64,000 nt of DNA from Volvox africanus (GCA_030268105.1 BSDZ01000017.1:1654001-1718000); one strand, 5' to 3'; shown: positions 47,529 to 61,133, counted from the first letter of the stretch. The notes: generated from the sequence alone by a model not told the origin. Made by a program: numbers and translations.

Positions 47529-50500
47529 ATGGAAATTTGGTCAAATTGCCGTTCGGTAATTGGGCGGACCATTATCAATAAGGCCCCAAGCAGACGCATT
47601 ACATGGGTTCATAATTTAAAACTACGCGTTGGATCCATTGCCAATGGAAACGGCGATCTTTGGCCAGCCGTCGAGTACGGCTCTGCGAAGGTGAGCGTCT
47701 GCTTGCAATTGTACCAGGAAGGGGCTTCATTGCCGAGTCGATAGCATGTTGTGCTGACAATTCATCATAAGTATATGGCTAACAAGCCCATAACAGCGGG
47801 GGCATGTCACCGTCCCGTGGTTCGCTCTTCGCTGGGCTCAAGCTCTATTGCCCATCCCAAAATCCTAACCACCACCACAAGCACCACAACAGATTTCAAA
47901 CCACTAACCAGTTCAACCAAATATCTATTTGTGTGTCAAAATTCTAGGGGTTTGGTAGCAGCAAACGTGGCCGTACGCAGCGGCAACAACTGGAAGATGC
48001 ACAACCATCTACCACTGTCACCCGGGACCGCAGCCCAGTCGCTCGCCCGCCCCACCAGCCACCCAAACTGGAGAGTTCCGGAAGGCTCCGGAAGAACCCG
48101 GGGAGGGGCCGCCAGGCAGATCGCTTCCAGCGCACCTCCCCGTCCAGCAGCCGTGGCACCAGCAGTAGTAGTAACAAGGGCACTGATGTTCCCGATGTCC
48201 CCGATGGCGCCGGTCGCATGAGCGAGCTCCATGCTCATATCCTCTCAACTACCCGATGGCGCTCGCTAACGGATCTCCTGATCCGGTCTCAATCTTCTCA
48301 AACACCCAGCGCAGCTGTTACCAGCAATGACGGGGTAGGGCCATCCACAGCAGCCAATGACACCAGTCCTGGTGCCAGATCGACATTGATCCCAGAGCCC
48401 CTGGCCACAGCTCCAACTGCGGCTGCAGTGGCAGCGGAGGGCCAGCAGCTGACGGAGTCGGCTTTGTTGCTGATTTTATGGCGGATTGTATGTACACAGT
48501 TGCTAACGTTTTCGCAGCGGCGGCAGCAGAGCTTGCGGCCTGGGTTGCAGTCCCTCCCGCGGCCGTTGCCGTTGCCGTTGCCCGTCACGTCCCCTCTCGG
48601 GGAAGATCTGTGGCAGCAGCAGCTGTGGTCTGGAACCTCCACGGGCGCCGCCGACCCATGGGATCTTCAGTCGAAGAGCTCCTTCATGGCCTTGGCGGGC
48701 GTGGGAGGGAGCCTTTCGGGTATGCCTCGATTGACCAAGCGTTCCTTGGCCAGCCCCTTAAGCTCCGAAACCGCGGGTCGGCCGGGAGGCAGGGTTGGGG
48801 GGTTCCGGAACGTGGTCGGGCCAGCGACGCCGCCGGCGCCTCTAGTCGGGAGCAGCGTGGCCCGACACAGGTGCCTGGAAGCTGCGGAAGCTGCGGCACG
48901 GCGGCTCGCTCCAGGAATGAGCCGGGGAGGGTTGGTGGTGGCATTACAGCTGCTAGGGTACTGGGCCGCGGCCATGGCTGAGGGCGCCGATACGCGAGGG
49001 TTGGGCGGTGGGGAGGTGTGGCGGCTGGCTGAACCGTTCTTGGTGGCGGCTGCCACCGCTGCATCGACGTCTCAGTGGGTCCCACCGGACCTGGTGGCGC
49101 TGGTGGCGGCGCTCCCGCCGCTGCACCGCTTCTGTCCCGAAGGTGTTTCGATAAACAGGGGGCGCGACATGGGCAAGAAAAGGACCAAGGCTCGCGGCCA
49201 GACCGAAAACGTACACGGCGGCCGTAGCAGCAGCAGCAGCCCTGAACCGCTCACTCATGCGGTGTTGGCCGCCGCACTGAGCGCCCTGGCCCGACGAGCC
49301 GATATGGTTGTACCCTCACCATCAGAGCTGACTGTCTGTGTCGCCGCGGCCGCGGCCTGTGGCTATGTGCCGCAACCGTCATGGCTGGCATTGCTGCGGT
49401 CAGAGCTCCGAAACCAGCTATTTCTGTTGACTGCGCCACAAGGCGCTGTGATCCTCGACTCCTTAGAGCGGCTGCCGCCATACCAGCCGCCACGATGTCA
49501 GGAAGAAGGACAGAAGAGAGCAGTGGAGGGAAGCGTGGAGGAGGCGATGTTGCCGGAGTCAGCAGCGGTTGAGTTGAATGAAGAGCAGGGGGAGGTGGCG
49601 ATGCTGTGGGCGGAAGTGCAGGGCAAGGCTGCCGCGTTAGATCTAGGTAGCGCGGTGGAGGCCCTCCTGGAGCTATCCCAGTACGTTGAGGTGGGCCTCG
49701 TGCTTCCCACCCCGGCAGCCTCGCGCGCGCTGCTCGGGTCGCAGCATCCGCAGCTTGCAGCGCAGCCGCCGAAGCCGCCGAAGCCGCCGCCGCCGCAGCA
49801 GGAGCAGGAGCAGGAGCAGCTGATCGCTACGGTTGGCGTGGGTGTGGGCCATGGGGTCGCTAGCAGCACAGCGTGCAGGAGGCCAAGCCCTGTACAACAA
49901 TTGACAACGGTTCTTTTAGGCCAGTTGGCGCCGCAGCTGGCGGAATGCAGCGGAGAGCAGCTGACGGCGGTGCTGGTTGCCGCGGCGAGGCTGTACGAGT
50001 ACGAGCCCGATAGCGGCAATTACGCGGTTGGCGTAACTGCACCTGGGCAGGCTGTTGCTGGCCCTGCTAATGTCAGCAGACTGGATTCACAACAGCAACA
50101 GCTTGTCAGCTCGCATCTGATCTTGGAACCTGTAGCTCGCTCACTGCTTCGACAGGTCCGCTCCAGTAGCTTGTCTCTGCCGCAGCTAGGTGCCTGTGTT
50201 GCAGCGCTGGTCACGCTGTTGACCTCTGCGCCGACGACGACATCACCAACAGCAGCAGGAAGACGACAGCCAACGGCAACGCCAGCCCCGGCGCCGGCAG
50301 CGGCGGCGGCTTTGGCCGCACTGCTTTCGGAAGTGCCCGAAGAAGTGCTTCGGTGCGCGTCAACGACGACCCCGGGACGAAGTGAAGTCGGTTCCGGTCG
50401 CCGGTCCCGCGCTGCTGCCACCCTTGGCGCGCTGGGGCCGGATGGCCTGGCTTGGCTGCTGCCCTTGGAGACATCGCTGGTTGCAATGGAGGAGCACCTC

Positions 50501-53500
50501 ACACCGCGGTTGCCGCTGCTGCGGCAGGTGCTGCTTCAAAAAGCGCAACAACAGCAGAAGGAGCATCTAGAGGACGTGGCCAGGGAGGCAACCGAGACGA
50601 CCTCGTGGGGTGTCCAGGAATGGCGCTTAGCCACAGGCGCACGTGGTCTGGCAGCCCGCGTTATGTCTGCTGTCATGTTGAGCCTAAAACAGCTCAGCAT
50701 GGCGCAGCTACTGGAGCTGGCGGCCGCCGCACAGCACCCTCAGACCAGCGGGCTGTTCTCTGCGGACGCGCAACGGGACGTCCTGCTGGCTATCCTGAAT
50801 TCGCCACTGTCGTCATCAACTGCGGCGGCAGCGGCAGCGGCAGCGGCAGCGGCAGCGGCGGCGGCGAGTGCCTCAATCCCGCGGCGCTCCTCCACTTCGC
50901 CATCGCCCTCACCGACGGTGGCGGAGTTGGCGGCGGTGGTGCCGGGTATCGTCCGGTCCTTGCCACCGGAGGCGCTGGTGACTGTCCTTTGCGCTGCATC
51001 ACGCCGTTGTACGGCGTGCGCTGATGGGCGAGATGCAGAGGGGCAGCCGCGTTTGCGACAGGAGCAGGCGGGCTCACTGCTGCGGCAGCAGAAGCATCGA
51101 CAGCGCCACCCGCCGCCCGATCCCATCGCCGTAGCCGTCCTGTCCCCCGCGCTAGCTCAGCTGCTGGACTTAGCACAGCCAGAATCGCAACCGGGCTTTA
51201 TGGACGTCCCAAGCCGCCCTGCTACTGCGGCTCTCAGCGCGGATCAGTGGTGCGATGCCCTGGCTGCTGTAGCTCAGGCGGCACATGCTCTCGTGCCAAG
51301 AGGTCCAGGCACTGCCTCGGACACCTTGCGAGGTGAGAGTGTGGACATGGACAGCCCTAACGCCATTAGACCAGCGACGCTGCTTCAGTTGCTCAGGGCG
51401 CTGCAGCTCGTATGGCCCAAGATGCGCCCCTCACAAGCTGTAGCCGCTTACACGCACCTCGCAGACCTGCATGAAACGGTGCAGCTGCTGTACCCTTCGA
51501 GCGCAGCCACCCGTAGATCTGGGGATGGGGGCGGCAGCGGCGGCGCCGCTGCCACGGCTGGGAACCCGCCGACATCCCAAGCGGATGATGATAATTCAGG
51601 CGGGGCTGATTCTGCAGTAGCTACAGCGACGCCAAGCGCTGACGACTGGTATGTGGTACAGCGTGCAGTAGCGGCGGCGGCCGCTGGACTGACCGCGCGA
51701 GAGCTGGCGGCGATGGTGACGGCGGCGGCGCGACTGGCAACGGTGGCTCCGCTGTGTGATGAATGGATGGAGGCTCTGACGCAGGTGCTGCTCTCGCCGC
51801 CTCCAGTGCCGGCGCCGCTGGCAGGTGGGCTGGCGGCGTTGGATGCAGTGTCAGCACTGGATCTGCTGCGGGGCTGTGTGGAGCTCAAAGCGGTGGCGGT
51901 GGAGCAGGACAGTGTCATGCTGCCAGTACTGCCACTATTAGAGCATCTCGGTACGGCGCTGTTGCAGCAGCCAACAGCAGCGTCAGCTGCAATCCCAGCC
52001 GTTCCGTCAGAAGCTTTAGCGCCTAGCTCTGGCGCCAGTACACCACCGCCTCCGGAACCAGCAGTGTCCTGCAGCGCCATCTGCCGGCTGCTTCCGCGGC
52101 TCTCTCTCCTAGCGACTGATCCTCCCCTTGCCGCCATCATCGGCACCTCCGCCCTGCCCCTCCTGGCCTACCTGCAACATCAAGGATTCGTCGGCGCACG
52201 TCTCGGTGATTTCCTGGCCGCCTTGACAGGGACTTCCCGCCTGTTGTTGAGACCGGAACCGGCCTGGGCGGCGGCGCTGTGCAGAGCCACGACGCCAGTC
52301 CTGCTTAACCCAGCCACCGCGCTGCCGGACGTCGCGACACTAGCGCACGCTATGGCACAGGCCTGGCTTCTACCCACCCCCGAATGGCACTCCACGCTAC
52401 TGGCCGCCACAGCGGAGCGAATGGCGCGCGGTGGTGGTGGTGCCACCACCACTCGGAAAGACCAGGCGCTGGAGCAGCTGCTATGGGCCGTGGGAATGTG
52501 GTCCCAACTTCACGCCGCTGGTGTCGGCCCCGCGGGTGGTGCTGGCGACGGCAAAGGGCTGCAAGTACCTCGCAGTTGGTTGGATCAGGTTGCAGGGGCC
52601 AGTGTGCCGTTGCTGGCGGGTGCACAGCCGCAGGTGCTTGCCAGCATGCCATACGTTTTCAACGCGCTTGGACATGACCCAGGTGATTCGGGGCTTAGAT
52701 GCCCGGGGCGAGCAAAGTCCAGGGAGGGGGTCCAGGAGCCTGGAGATGGCGGATTCAACGCCGCTGATGGGGCGATTCCTGATAACCGCAGCCGCAGATC
52801 GCCCCTGGTGCCGGTCTGCCGATCGAATTTCATTGTCTTTATCGCCATCGATCGTCTCGCAGCACATAGTTCACTGCATAGACTTATGGTTTCTCTTCTC
52901 GCCCCTGCCGAACCGCCAGACCCCCATATTCCCCATGAAGATTCCCAAGGAAAATGTCCCTCCCGGATCGCACGAGCCGTTATGCATTCACGGATCACCC
53001 TTCGACTTCTAACAACCCTAAGCGTCTCCCTCTGCGGCTCAGCGGCTCTGTGCGTCAGCTCCTCGCGGTTCGTTTTTATTAGTCCTTCGACCCCTCCCCG
53101 AGATCTTTGTCGTACATAATAAGACTTCAAACCACCCCCAACCCACGAACATGGACACGGTGGGTACCGCCTCCCACCGGCGGGTGGTGGCGCAGGTCCC
53201 GACTTCATCGCGGCGCTTCTGCAGAGATGTACGGCCTCTCTACCGGCCTTCACAGGACCGCAGCTGTCGCGTCTGGCGCAAGGGTTAGCAGGTCTAGGCT
53301 ACCAGCCAGAAGACTCGTGGGTCACGGCACTTCAGCTGGTGGCCGGCAGCTCATTGCACGATTGTGATGCGCACGAGCTGGCGGAGCTGCTCGAGGGCGT
53401 ATTGCTATTGGAAGAGAGGCGAGATGTGGCATCCTCAGGAGAAACGGAAGATGCAGAAAAAGCCGGAGACGGAGACGAGTTGCAGGGCCAGGCGTCAGGA

Positions 53501-56500
53501 CGGTCAAATGACTTGGATCTGGACACAGATCTGGATTCGGATTCGGACCTGGAAACGGACCTGGATTCCCGACTAGATGGATTAAATCCGGATTTGGATT
53601 GGGATCTCCTTTTAGATCCGGATCTGGATCTCCCATCCATGGAGCTTTTCCTGATGGCGTTCTGGGATGCCAGCGCAGCCTTACTATCTGCGGACGCTGT
53701 GCTGCTGTCCGAAGCGGTGGCACGTCAGGTGGGCATCAGCAACCTTCCGTAGGACTGCCGTGCACAACCGACACAACCACTGTTCCACCCTCCCTCCGCT
53801 CGATCCTCCACCCTAATCCCACCTTCGCTCGATCTCCCCCCTTTTTTACCATAGTGTTCGCAACTTCGCCATCCTCCGAGTCGAATTCATGTCCACCCAA
53901 TCCACCGTCCGCTCAACACCCATGTGCCGCTTTTCAGCCTCCTCACCGCTATTCCCGCCGTCAGTTGGCCCAACGCCTCTCCGACATGAAGCGCGTCTTC
54001 CTGATGGTCTAGGCTGCGCGTCCTGTTAATACCCCCTCTCTTCCCTTCCTCGCTGGGTCCTCCCGCGCCTCATCATTCCGCAATCAAAGCTCCTGCGAAC
54101 CAGCTAGCACCCGTTCCTCCATCACCATTCTTGAGGTTCATCCTTGAGGTTCCCTTCTTTCCCACACTAGTGCCTCCCACTAATGTTCTCCGAAACCACC
54201 CCCATCGTCCTGCTTGACTCCATTCAAGCACTCACCCTGTTTCCCTCCCTCCACCTCCCTCTCTTTCCCTCCTCACCCGCCCTGACCCCACAGCTACGCC
54301 GCCAGGACCTCCAAATGGTGGAGCGACTCAAGGCGGAGTTCCGCGAGCGCACCACCCACCCAGAGACAGGTCCCTTCTGGCGGTACTGGACCGAGCAGGT
54401 CCCCTTCCTGGACCCCTCCCTGGCTGCTCCCGACGACATTGTGCAGGGGGAGCTGGCGGAGCTTTCGACGCCGCTCTTCGACGGCGCTGCCACTGACGCT
54501 GGCTCTCTGCAACGTCTGCACCGCTTTCTGGCCTGGACCGTCCTCCGCCGCGGCACGCTGCCGACATCGCTCCCTGAGGGCGTATCGCCCTGGACGGGAC
54601 ACCTGGCGGCTCGATGTGTGGAGCTGCTTGGCGGCCCGCGTGCCGCCCAGGCCCTAGAGGCGCCGCCGGAGGCAGCGGCGGAGCCTGCCACGACGGCAAC
54701 CGAGCCGCCGCCGCCGCCGTCACCTACGCCGTCAGCGCAGCGGCACCTGCAGCGATCAGGTGCTGCTGTCCGAGTGGCGCCACCAGCCGAGTGGGTCCCC
54801 ATACTGCTGCTGAGTGAAGCTAACGCCATGCTGTTAGGAGGCGAGATGTGGTCGCGGCGGCGGCAGCTGCTGCAGGCGGCCCAGGCGGCCGTCACATGGG
54901 CGGGGCCGCCGCTGGCGGAGTGGGGTGAAGCGTTCCTGAGGGCCAGCCGCACTGCATTCCTGGGCAGCAACGCCAACACAGGAGGTGAAGGCGGCGGGTG
55001 CGGCGCGGGAGATGAAGCGTTGACGACAACGGCGGCGGCAGAGGGCGGTATCAGCACTGGCACCTTGCCTACCGAGGCATCTGGAGGAGGAGGAGAAAGG
55101 GCAGGGAGCCCTGGCGGAGGCGATGCCGATACTCCAGGGGAGGTTCCGAAGGTTGCAGAGACCCCTGGAGATCCGGCGGCACCCGCAAACGCCTCGGCCG
55201 CCGCGGAGCCCCTGGAGCTTGGTGAGCTGCTCCAGCTGTTAATGGCCGTATTGACGCTGGATCTGGAACCGGGGGCCAGTTGGTTGGCGGCGGCAGAGTC
55301 GGCTAGCCTGCCGCTGCTGCGGAGCTGCCAGGCCGAGGTGCGACATTTGCTGGTTTCAGTGCAGATTGCAGATTGCAGATTCGCGGGGCGCTAAGTAGTT
55401 GCGGCTGAGCCCCTGACGCCCTATGCTGATGGCACGGCGCCATGCCTTCCATGCTGCTATGCAATTGTACGATCCCAGCGTTCCTTGTGACGCCCTTGCA
55501 TTAAGGACGTACCAGTCCTCGCGCTTGTACTAGTCCTGGACAAGGTTTTCCTTATTTTCAAATAATTTAAAAATAATAAACGCGTCGTGTGATGTCGTGT
55601 AGTGCCGGGAAGTGAAGGGAACGAATAACGACATAGTAGAAGACGGAAATGCCCTTCAGGAGAGGAAGAGGAGCATGCTCGTGGCCACTGCGAATCAATC
55701 GGGATCTCCTGAGGTCGTACACATATTTCTTCTACGTCGTGACAATCGAAAATGAAATGGCGTGAGTGGTATTGAGTATAAGTTGTTTGATGATCAGCAT
55801 GACTCGACATTCACGCTATGGGCCTCCTGCGTCAGCACGGCGTCCTGGTGGGTCACCTGGCGAGTGGCCACCCGGTTGCCAGCCCAGGGGTCACAACCAA
55901 TGCTCATCTTCTGATTGGTGCTTTTCACCTCGTCACAATTTCTCGGTATGGTCCTATTGCCACACGCCCACAGGAGGCCGTGGCGTTGGCGTTGGCGCTG
56001 CAACGATTGGGACACCAGCCGCGGCGAGAGTGGGCGGCGGCGCTGCTGGAGGCAACACGGGCCACGCCGTCTGTGCGAAACTCGCTGTCTTCCATCAGTG
56101 TGGCAGCGCTGCTGGTGTGCCTGGCGGACCTGCGGATCAGACCGGCAGACGCGTGGATGGACGACGCACTGGTGGCGTTGTACGGCAGGTGTGTATTCCG
56201 TAGGCAGCCTTGCGTAGCGGCCTATAACCTTCACACTATGCCTTTTATTGTGGGATGAGAAGAGGGGATGAACTGGGGTAACGAAGACCCCTGGCCTTGG
56301 CCCTGGAGCCGGGCGCGAGGGAACGGGGAACGGGGAACGGCAAAGACGAATCGTTGCGCCAAGCTGGACAGCACACTGATATTTCTTTACCCTGACCGAT
56401 GAGCGAGGTCAGGGCTGGGAATCGAAGTGCGCTCTAGGTAATAGACGGGTAGGTTTTTGCGGCTTGGAGTAAATGCGTTGCCTGAAATTGAAGAAGACTC

Positions 56501-57127
56501 GTCAAGTGCACGGACCGCTGATATCGCACGGCTCCATTCCTTGTCTCCGGATCCCGCTTTTGACCGGTTTCCCGGTTCTGTTATCCTAGAATGTTATACT
56601 GCATCATGTCCCCAACCTACAGGGAGGTGGAACTGCCCGGGGCCCTCCGAGCCCGGCTGCTCTCGGCCTTTGCTGTTTTGGAGGTCCAACCCTCAAGCAA
56701 GTGGTTGGCGCCGTTGGTAAATGGATTCTGGAGTGACCTGGAGGAGCTGCTGTCGAGCAACGATGTTACGCCGCTGGTGGATGGCCTGGATGCTGTCAGC
56801 GCATTGGATATGCCAGTTAAGCAGAGCCAGTTGACGATGCTGCTGGGGCTTTTGGCACGGCGTCTTGGTCTTGGGGGCGGCACGGCGGGAGTCGGGGGTC
56901 GGGATGCGGATGCGGATGCGGGTGCGGTGAACAGTGCGGCAAGCGCAACTGCCGCGGATGTGGCTCGCGTCCTGATTTGCTTGGCAAGAATGCGGCGCGC
57001 GACGCCCAGCCGTTCCAACAGGAATACGTTGGACGCACTTTTTACAGCTGTGGCAGAAAGACTTCCAGTCTCGGGGCCGCTCACACCACAGCTGCTAGAC
57101 AGTTGGGACAAGTTAGTGCCCGTGTAA
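47529..57127 (+). CDS. Large helical-repeat (OPR/FASTK-like) protein, ~2397 aa
   Basis: The six exons 47529-47690, 47948-52682, 53196-53728, 54294-55337, 55974-56188 and 56623-57127 join in phase to 7194 nt. The end of exon 4 could also lie a few codons later. Exon 2 is 4735 nt, huge for this genome. The short basic N-terminus, with few acidic residues, fits an organelle transit peptide. The body is a chain of amphipathic helix pairs. A recurrent signature, roughly L-x-x-L-G-x-x-P-x3-W-x-x-x-L, is seen in GYVPQPSWLALL, GYQPEDSWVTAL, GHQPRREWAAALL and VQPSSKWLAPLV. These alpha-solenoids are typical of green-algal organelle RNA-binding proteins. Insertions include a poly-Ala run (~1011-1027), Gly/Ser loops and an acidic Asp-Leu stretch (~1737-1779). 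No catalytic domain is seen. It shares a 230-bp upstream region with CSP41A. Function in organelle RNA maturation or translation is inferred. Confidence 0.75.
53510..53634 (+). repeat. Coding repeat for acidic Asp-Leu tract
   Basis: GATCTGGAT-like and GATTCGGAT-like units encode a run of Asp-Leu and Asp-Ser dipeptides inside exon 3 of the large helical-repeat gene. It is in frame and interrupts the helical repeats. Confidence 0.8.
57123..57127 (+). terminator. TGTAA overlapping the stop codon of the large repeat gene
   Basis: The last codons read GTG TAA, so TGTAA overlaps the stop. No other TGTAA is visible before the next gene's ATG at 57401. It may be coincidental. Confidence 0.25.
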
Positions 57128-57400
57128 AGTACCTCTGTTTGACTATAAAATTACCAAATGTTTCGAGATACAGGTTTGTTACCTCGCAAAACAGTGCATC
57201 CAGCAACCTGCTGCACCGCCTGCATCGTGCGGAGGCATCATCACGTCTCCGCACGACGCACCATCGATCCTTGTTAACTTCCTTTCGTAATTACATATGT
57301 TAATATATACAAGGGAGGTTTTTCTTCTGCTATTTAGTGGCAGGTAGCAAATAATTGTTTGCACTTGGCCGAGGGTTATATGGATGCTTTGCGTTGAACC

Positions 57401-60400
57401 ATGAGTTCGGAAGATCAAGACTTTGCTCAGAACCTAGCACCTTTCAGCTTACCGGGGTTGTCGCAGCCCGATGTAGCTTCGCTGTTGCCCCCACCAATGC
57501 TGCGTGGTCCGTCGCAGCATGACAACATCGGTTCGCAGCAGGGCTTGATAAGCTCTTCTCAGTTCCCTTTAGACTCTCATGATTTAATGGGGGCTGGATT
57601 GCTTCCTGCGCCACCAGAACTGGTCCTTCCCCCTGGCATTCAAACTGCTTCTATGCTGGGCGGAGCTATGCCGTTATTTCCCAACCACAGCTATGTCTTG
57701 ACTGCACCCTCATCTCGCCATCCATCGGTCCTTAAGGTCAGTTATTGGAATGCGCTGTCGCTGAGGACAGTAAAGTTGGACGATATGAGCCGTAATCCTT
57801 TGTGCACCTACCCGAGTATGCAAGGAAATATTCGGAAGCATTAGTAAGCACAATCAAACGCTTACCTGCGTACAGTATTGGAACCACCATAACAGACATG
57901 TTCCCACACAAACTGTAGCATCCCAATAAGAACGAGCACACGCACTATCACACCTTTCGTCCCAGAAGCTCAAGAAACTTACACCTCCCAGCCCCAAGCA
58001 AACCTCACTCCCCTAGTAGCCGCGTAAACCCAAACACCTTCCCGTCCTTGGCACCTGCACCGCCTCTTTTCTATCAACATTGTTGTCCCCAGCACCCGTA
58101 CCGGATAACTGTAATAGAACGCTACCTGACAGTCTTGCAGCAGGAATAAGCGAAACCAAATGGCTCAAAACGCTATCGCCTGCCAAGAACTTAACCCTGG
58201 AAAGAGTGATTAGATGAGTTATCTGCAATCCCTGATGAGTTGGGGTTATACCTGTCATGGGACCCGGGCCCAGCCTGGCTGCGAGGGTGACCTCCAGCAG
58301 CAAGCTGAGCATGTTTGTGGATCAATGGGCCCTTGCAGGCGGCAAGAAGCCGGACTGGGATTTGAGGGGTCTTAGCTCCTGCGCGATGGTAGCTGTGGGC
58401 AGGTCGAAGCCCGTGTTGCTTCCGTAGCACATTGTTGCATTGTGGGTGAGGGATTCTGAGTTTCGGTACGAACATGTACGAACATACAGTACATGGAAGG
58501 TTGCTGCATGTAAAGAGTGCATATCGGGAAAATGACACGGTGTTTGGTAAAGTCGACCGCTTTACAGTGTATTCTTAACGGTGTAATTCTCCGAAATACA
58601 ATGCACAAACGGAACGTACGATACACGCAAAAAGCTAGTTGTTAGACAACAAAATTATCGGGAGGACACGTGGAAGCACTTTTTTCCTTACCACACTCTA
58701 TCGGTCGGGTGCCAGTCTGTTGATTGTCCGATCTCGCACCAGACGAGAAAGCTGAGGATCGTCCCCCGGCCCCCGATTGGCGATTTTGAAGTCAAGAACT
58801 TTACCCGCACCCCGGGAGGCCATGCACATTCCCTGAGGCGGAATAGCGAATTAGGAAGCGGGCTGCAGGGTAGATATTGCGCTGTGCTTTTGGTGACCCT
58901 GCCCTTACATGCGGGAATGTGTTGACCGTGCCTCATTTCTCACCTCACAGGTGGAGCACAAGCACTCAAAAGCGGCGCGCCGGGGCCCTATGGACGAGAT
59001 GCGGCAGTTGGTCCGCATCCTGGTTAAGCTGATGCCCGACTCCAGTCGCTTTTTAACGATACCTGATGAAGGCGGCGGCGGCAACAGAGTGAAGGAAGAG
59101 CATATTAAAGATTACCTCAATAAAGTTCTCGGGCGCAACCAGGATTTGCGAGAGGACGCACCTCCCTATCCGGACTGGGGCCTGGTAAATGGCTGGGCCG
59201 CGTACCTGAGCGGTGAGCGCTGGGGTTGAAATACGCCCATTCTCCTCTGGGTGCGCGTGCAGTGACGTACCGGTAACGAAGGCTTTCCAACCCACACTCT
59301 TGCCTTCCAGCATATAGACCTCTCCCGCGCATCCCTGCTTCTCACCCCGGTATTGTTCTGTACTTAGCTAACGTGGTGGTTTCCTGGCAAATACAAGGTG
59401 TCATGGAACTTCGTCGTAACGGCTTGCGTTGTTCATGTCAGGGCGGCGCTGTCCCAATCCAGAAGGAATCTAACCTCCCGACACGGACGCCACATGGGCC
59501 GGCCTCCTGGTTCTGGCCGCAGAGCTGTTCACCTGGGCGCGGGGAGCACCCATTACGCCGGAGCAGGCATTACGATGTGCACGGCGGTTACCCGGCCGGA
59601 GCTGGGAGACGCTCAATGACGAGCTGGAGAAGCTCCGTGAGTATCTCTGATCCTCTGCCACGTGTGTACACAGAAGCCCGGCAGACGAAGTGTGGCCGGG
59701 TGCCGATACGGCTGTTGGCTTGACATGAAACAGGAATGTGAGAGGACATTGCTTGTTTTGGAGGCCAATGACTCACGCGTGCTTTCAGGGTTAGTCAGCA
59801 CCCGAGTCGCTCTCTAGCAAGGGATTCTTGCCCCGTACACCCCTCCCACACCTCTTTTACACCGTGTTAATGGCGTTGGGTTTCGGCGCAGGTCTTTGTC
59901 CGCAAGCTTGGCCGCTGCCCCTACGCAAGGAGGCTGTACGTGAGATTCAAAAGAAGTACGAGGAGACAGGTCAGCTGCCGCCGATTATACCGCAGCTATC
60001 ATCTGCCATGCAGATTTCTACCTCCGTGGGACCCCAGATTTTGCTGGTGGACGCGTCTGCGGTGGCAGCGGGGGCCATGGGAGGGGGCGCGGCGGATCTG
60101 ACCCAGTTCAGTGGCTTGGACACCCAGCAGGGTGCCAAGCGGCAAATGGTCAACAGCGTGAGTGAGATGGCTGTCATGCAGGCAAGTACGCGCGGCAGCC
60201 TAGGGTGCTTGCTTCACTGTATCCTAAGAACTTGACGCTTCTTGACCGATGTATGTAGCCAGATGAAATTGATGTCAGCAGTTTGTATTTATGTAATGAT
60301 GCCGATCGTGCTAAACCATAGGATATGCTTCAATTTCTAAGAAATTCAGTGTTGACATTTTGTAGAGCTTTTTGTAAAAACGGCGACGCTTCGTGACGTT

Positions 60401-61102
60401 TCAGGGTGGTCAATCGGCGGTTCAAGTGACCAACGCACAGGGCGGCCAGGCGGTATACGCGCAAGTCGCCTCACCGTTTCCACAGCACTCGGGTGCGGCT
60501 CTGGCATCCGCCCCGTGGGCCCCACAGCCTCCGCCAAAGCGGCGGAAGAAGCCCAGCAGCAGCGGGCTGGATCTGAGCAATCTTTCGGAGTACAGCGAGC
60601 TGGAGCTCTGGCACCTGGCGCTCAAGGTGCTGCAGGAGGCGGAATCTAAGCGCAACACCACGCCGGCCAATCGCCTGGGCGACTTGCAAAACACACACGA
60701 CATGGTGCGCCGCGTGGTGGAGAGCTTCACCCCCAGCGTCGGTGGCAGCGGGGCAGTGGGCGCCTTGGGCGGCCAAGTCGCCATGGGTGCGCCCCTCTTG
60801 AGCGCGTCGGGCGTTGCGCCAGCCTACCATCCACAAGTGAATCACCAACCCCAGGCAGCTGCGGCGCCGGGGCCAGGGCCGGCGGCAGCGCTCGTAACGG
60901 TGGCACAGGGGCCGTCCCCCTCGGGAGCGGCGGCGGCTGGCATGGACGCCGCGACGCAGTTGAAGACACGGTTGATGGTGCTGCCGCAGGGGGGCCTGGC
61001 CGGTGCACAGGGCGGCCAGGTGATGCAAGTGTTGTCTCACGGCCTCTCGGGACACCCGCTGGGAGCGGGCGGCGCGGCGGGGTGGTCCAAGGCGCCTGTG
61101 CA

Positions 61103-61133
<31 letters not shown>

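Noticed and set aside
48298..52452. Many antisense open frames under the large repeat exon
   Set aside because: They are Ala/Arg/Pro-rich shadows of GC-rich coding sequence. The sense frame is open for 4.7 kb and has a repeat pattern.
52683..53119. Read-through of the large exon beyond the donor at 52683
   Set aside because: The repeat pattern stops at 52682 and resumes in phase at 53196 after a good acceptor, so the extension is intron.
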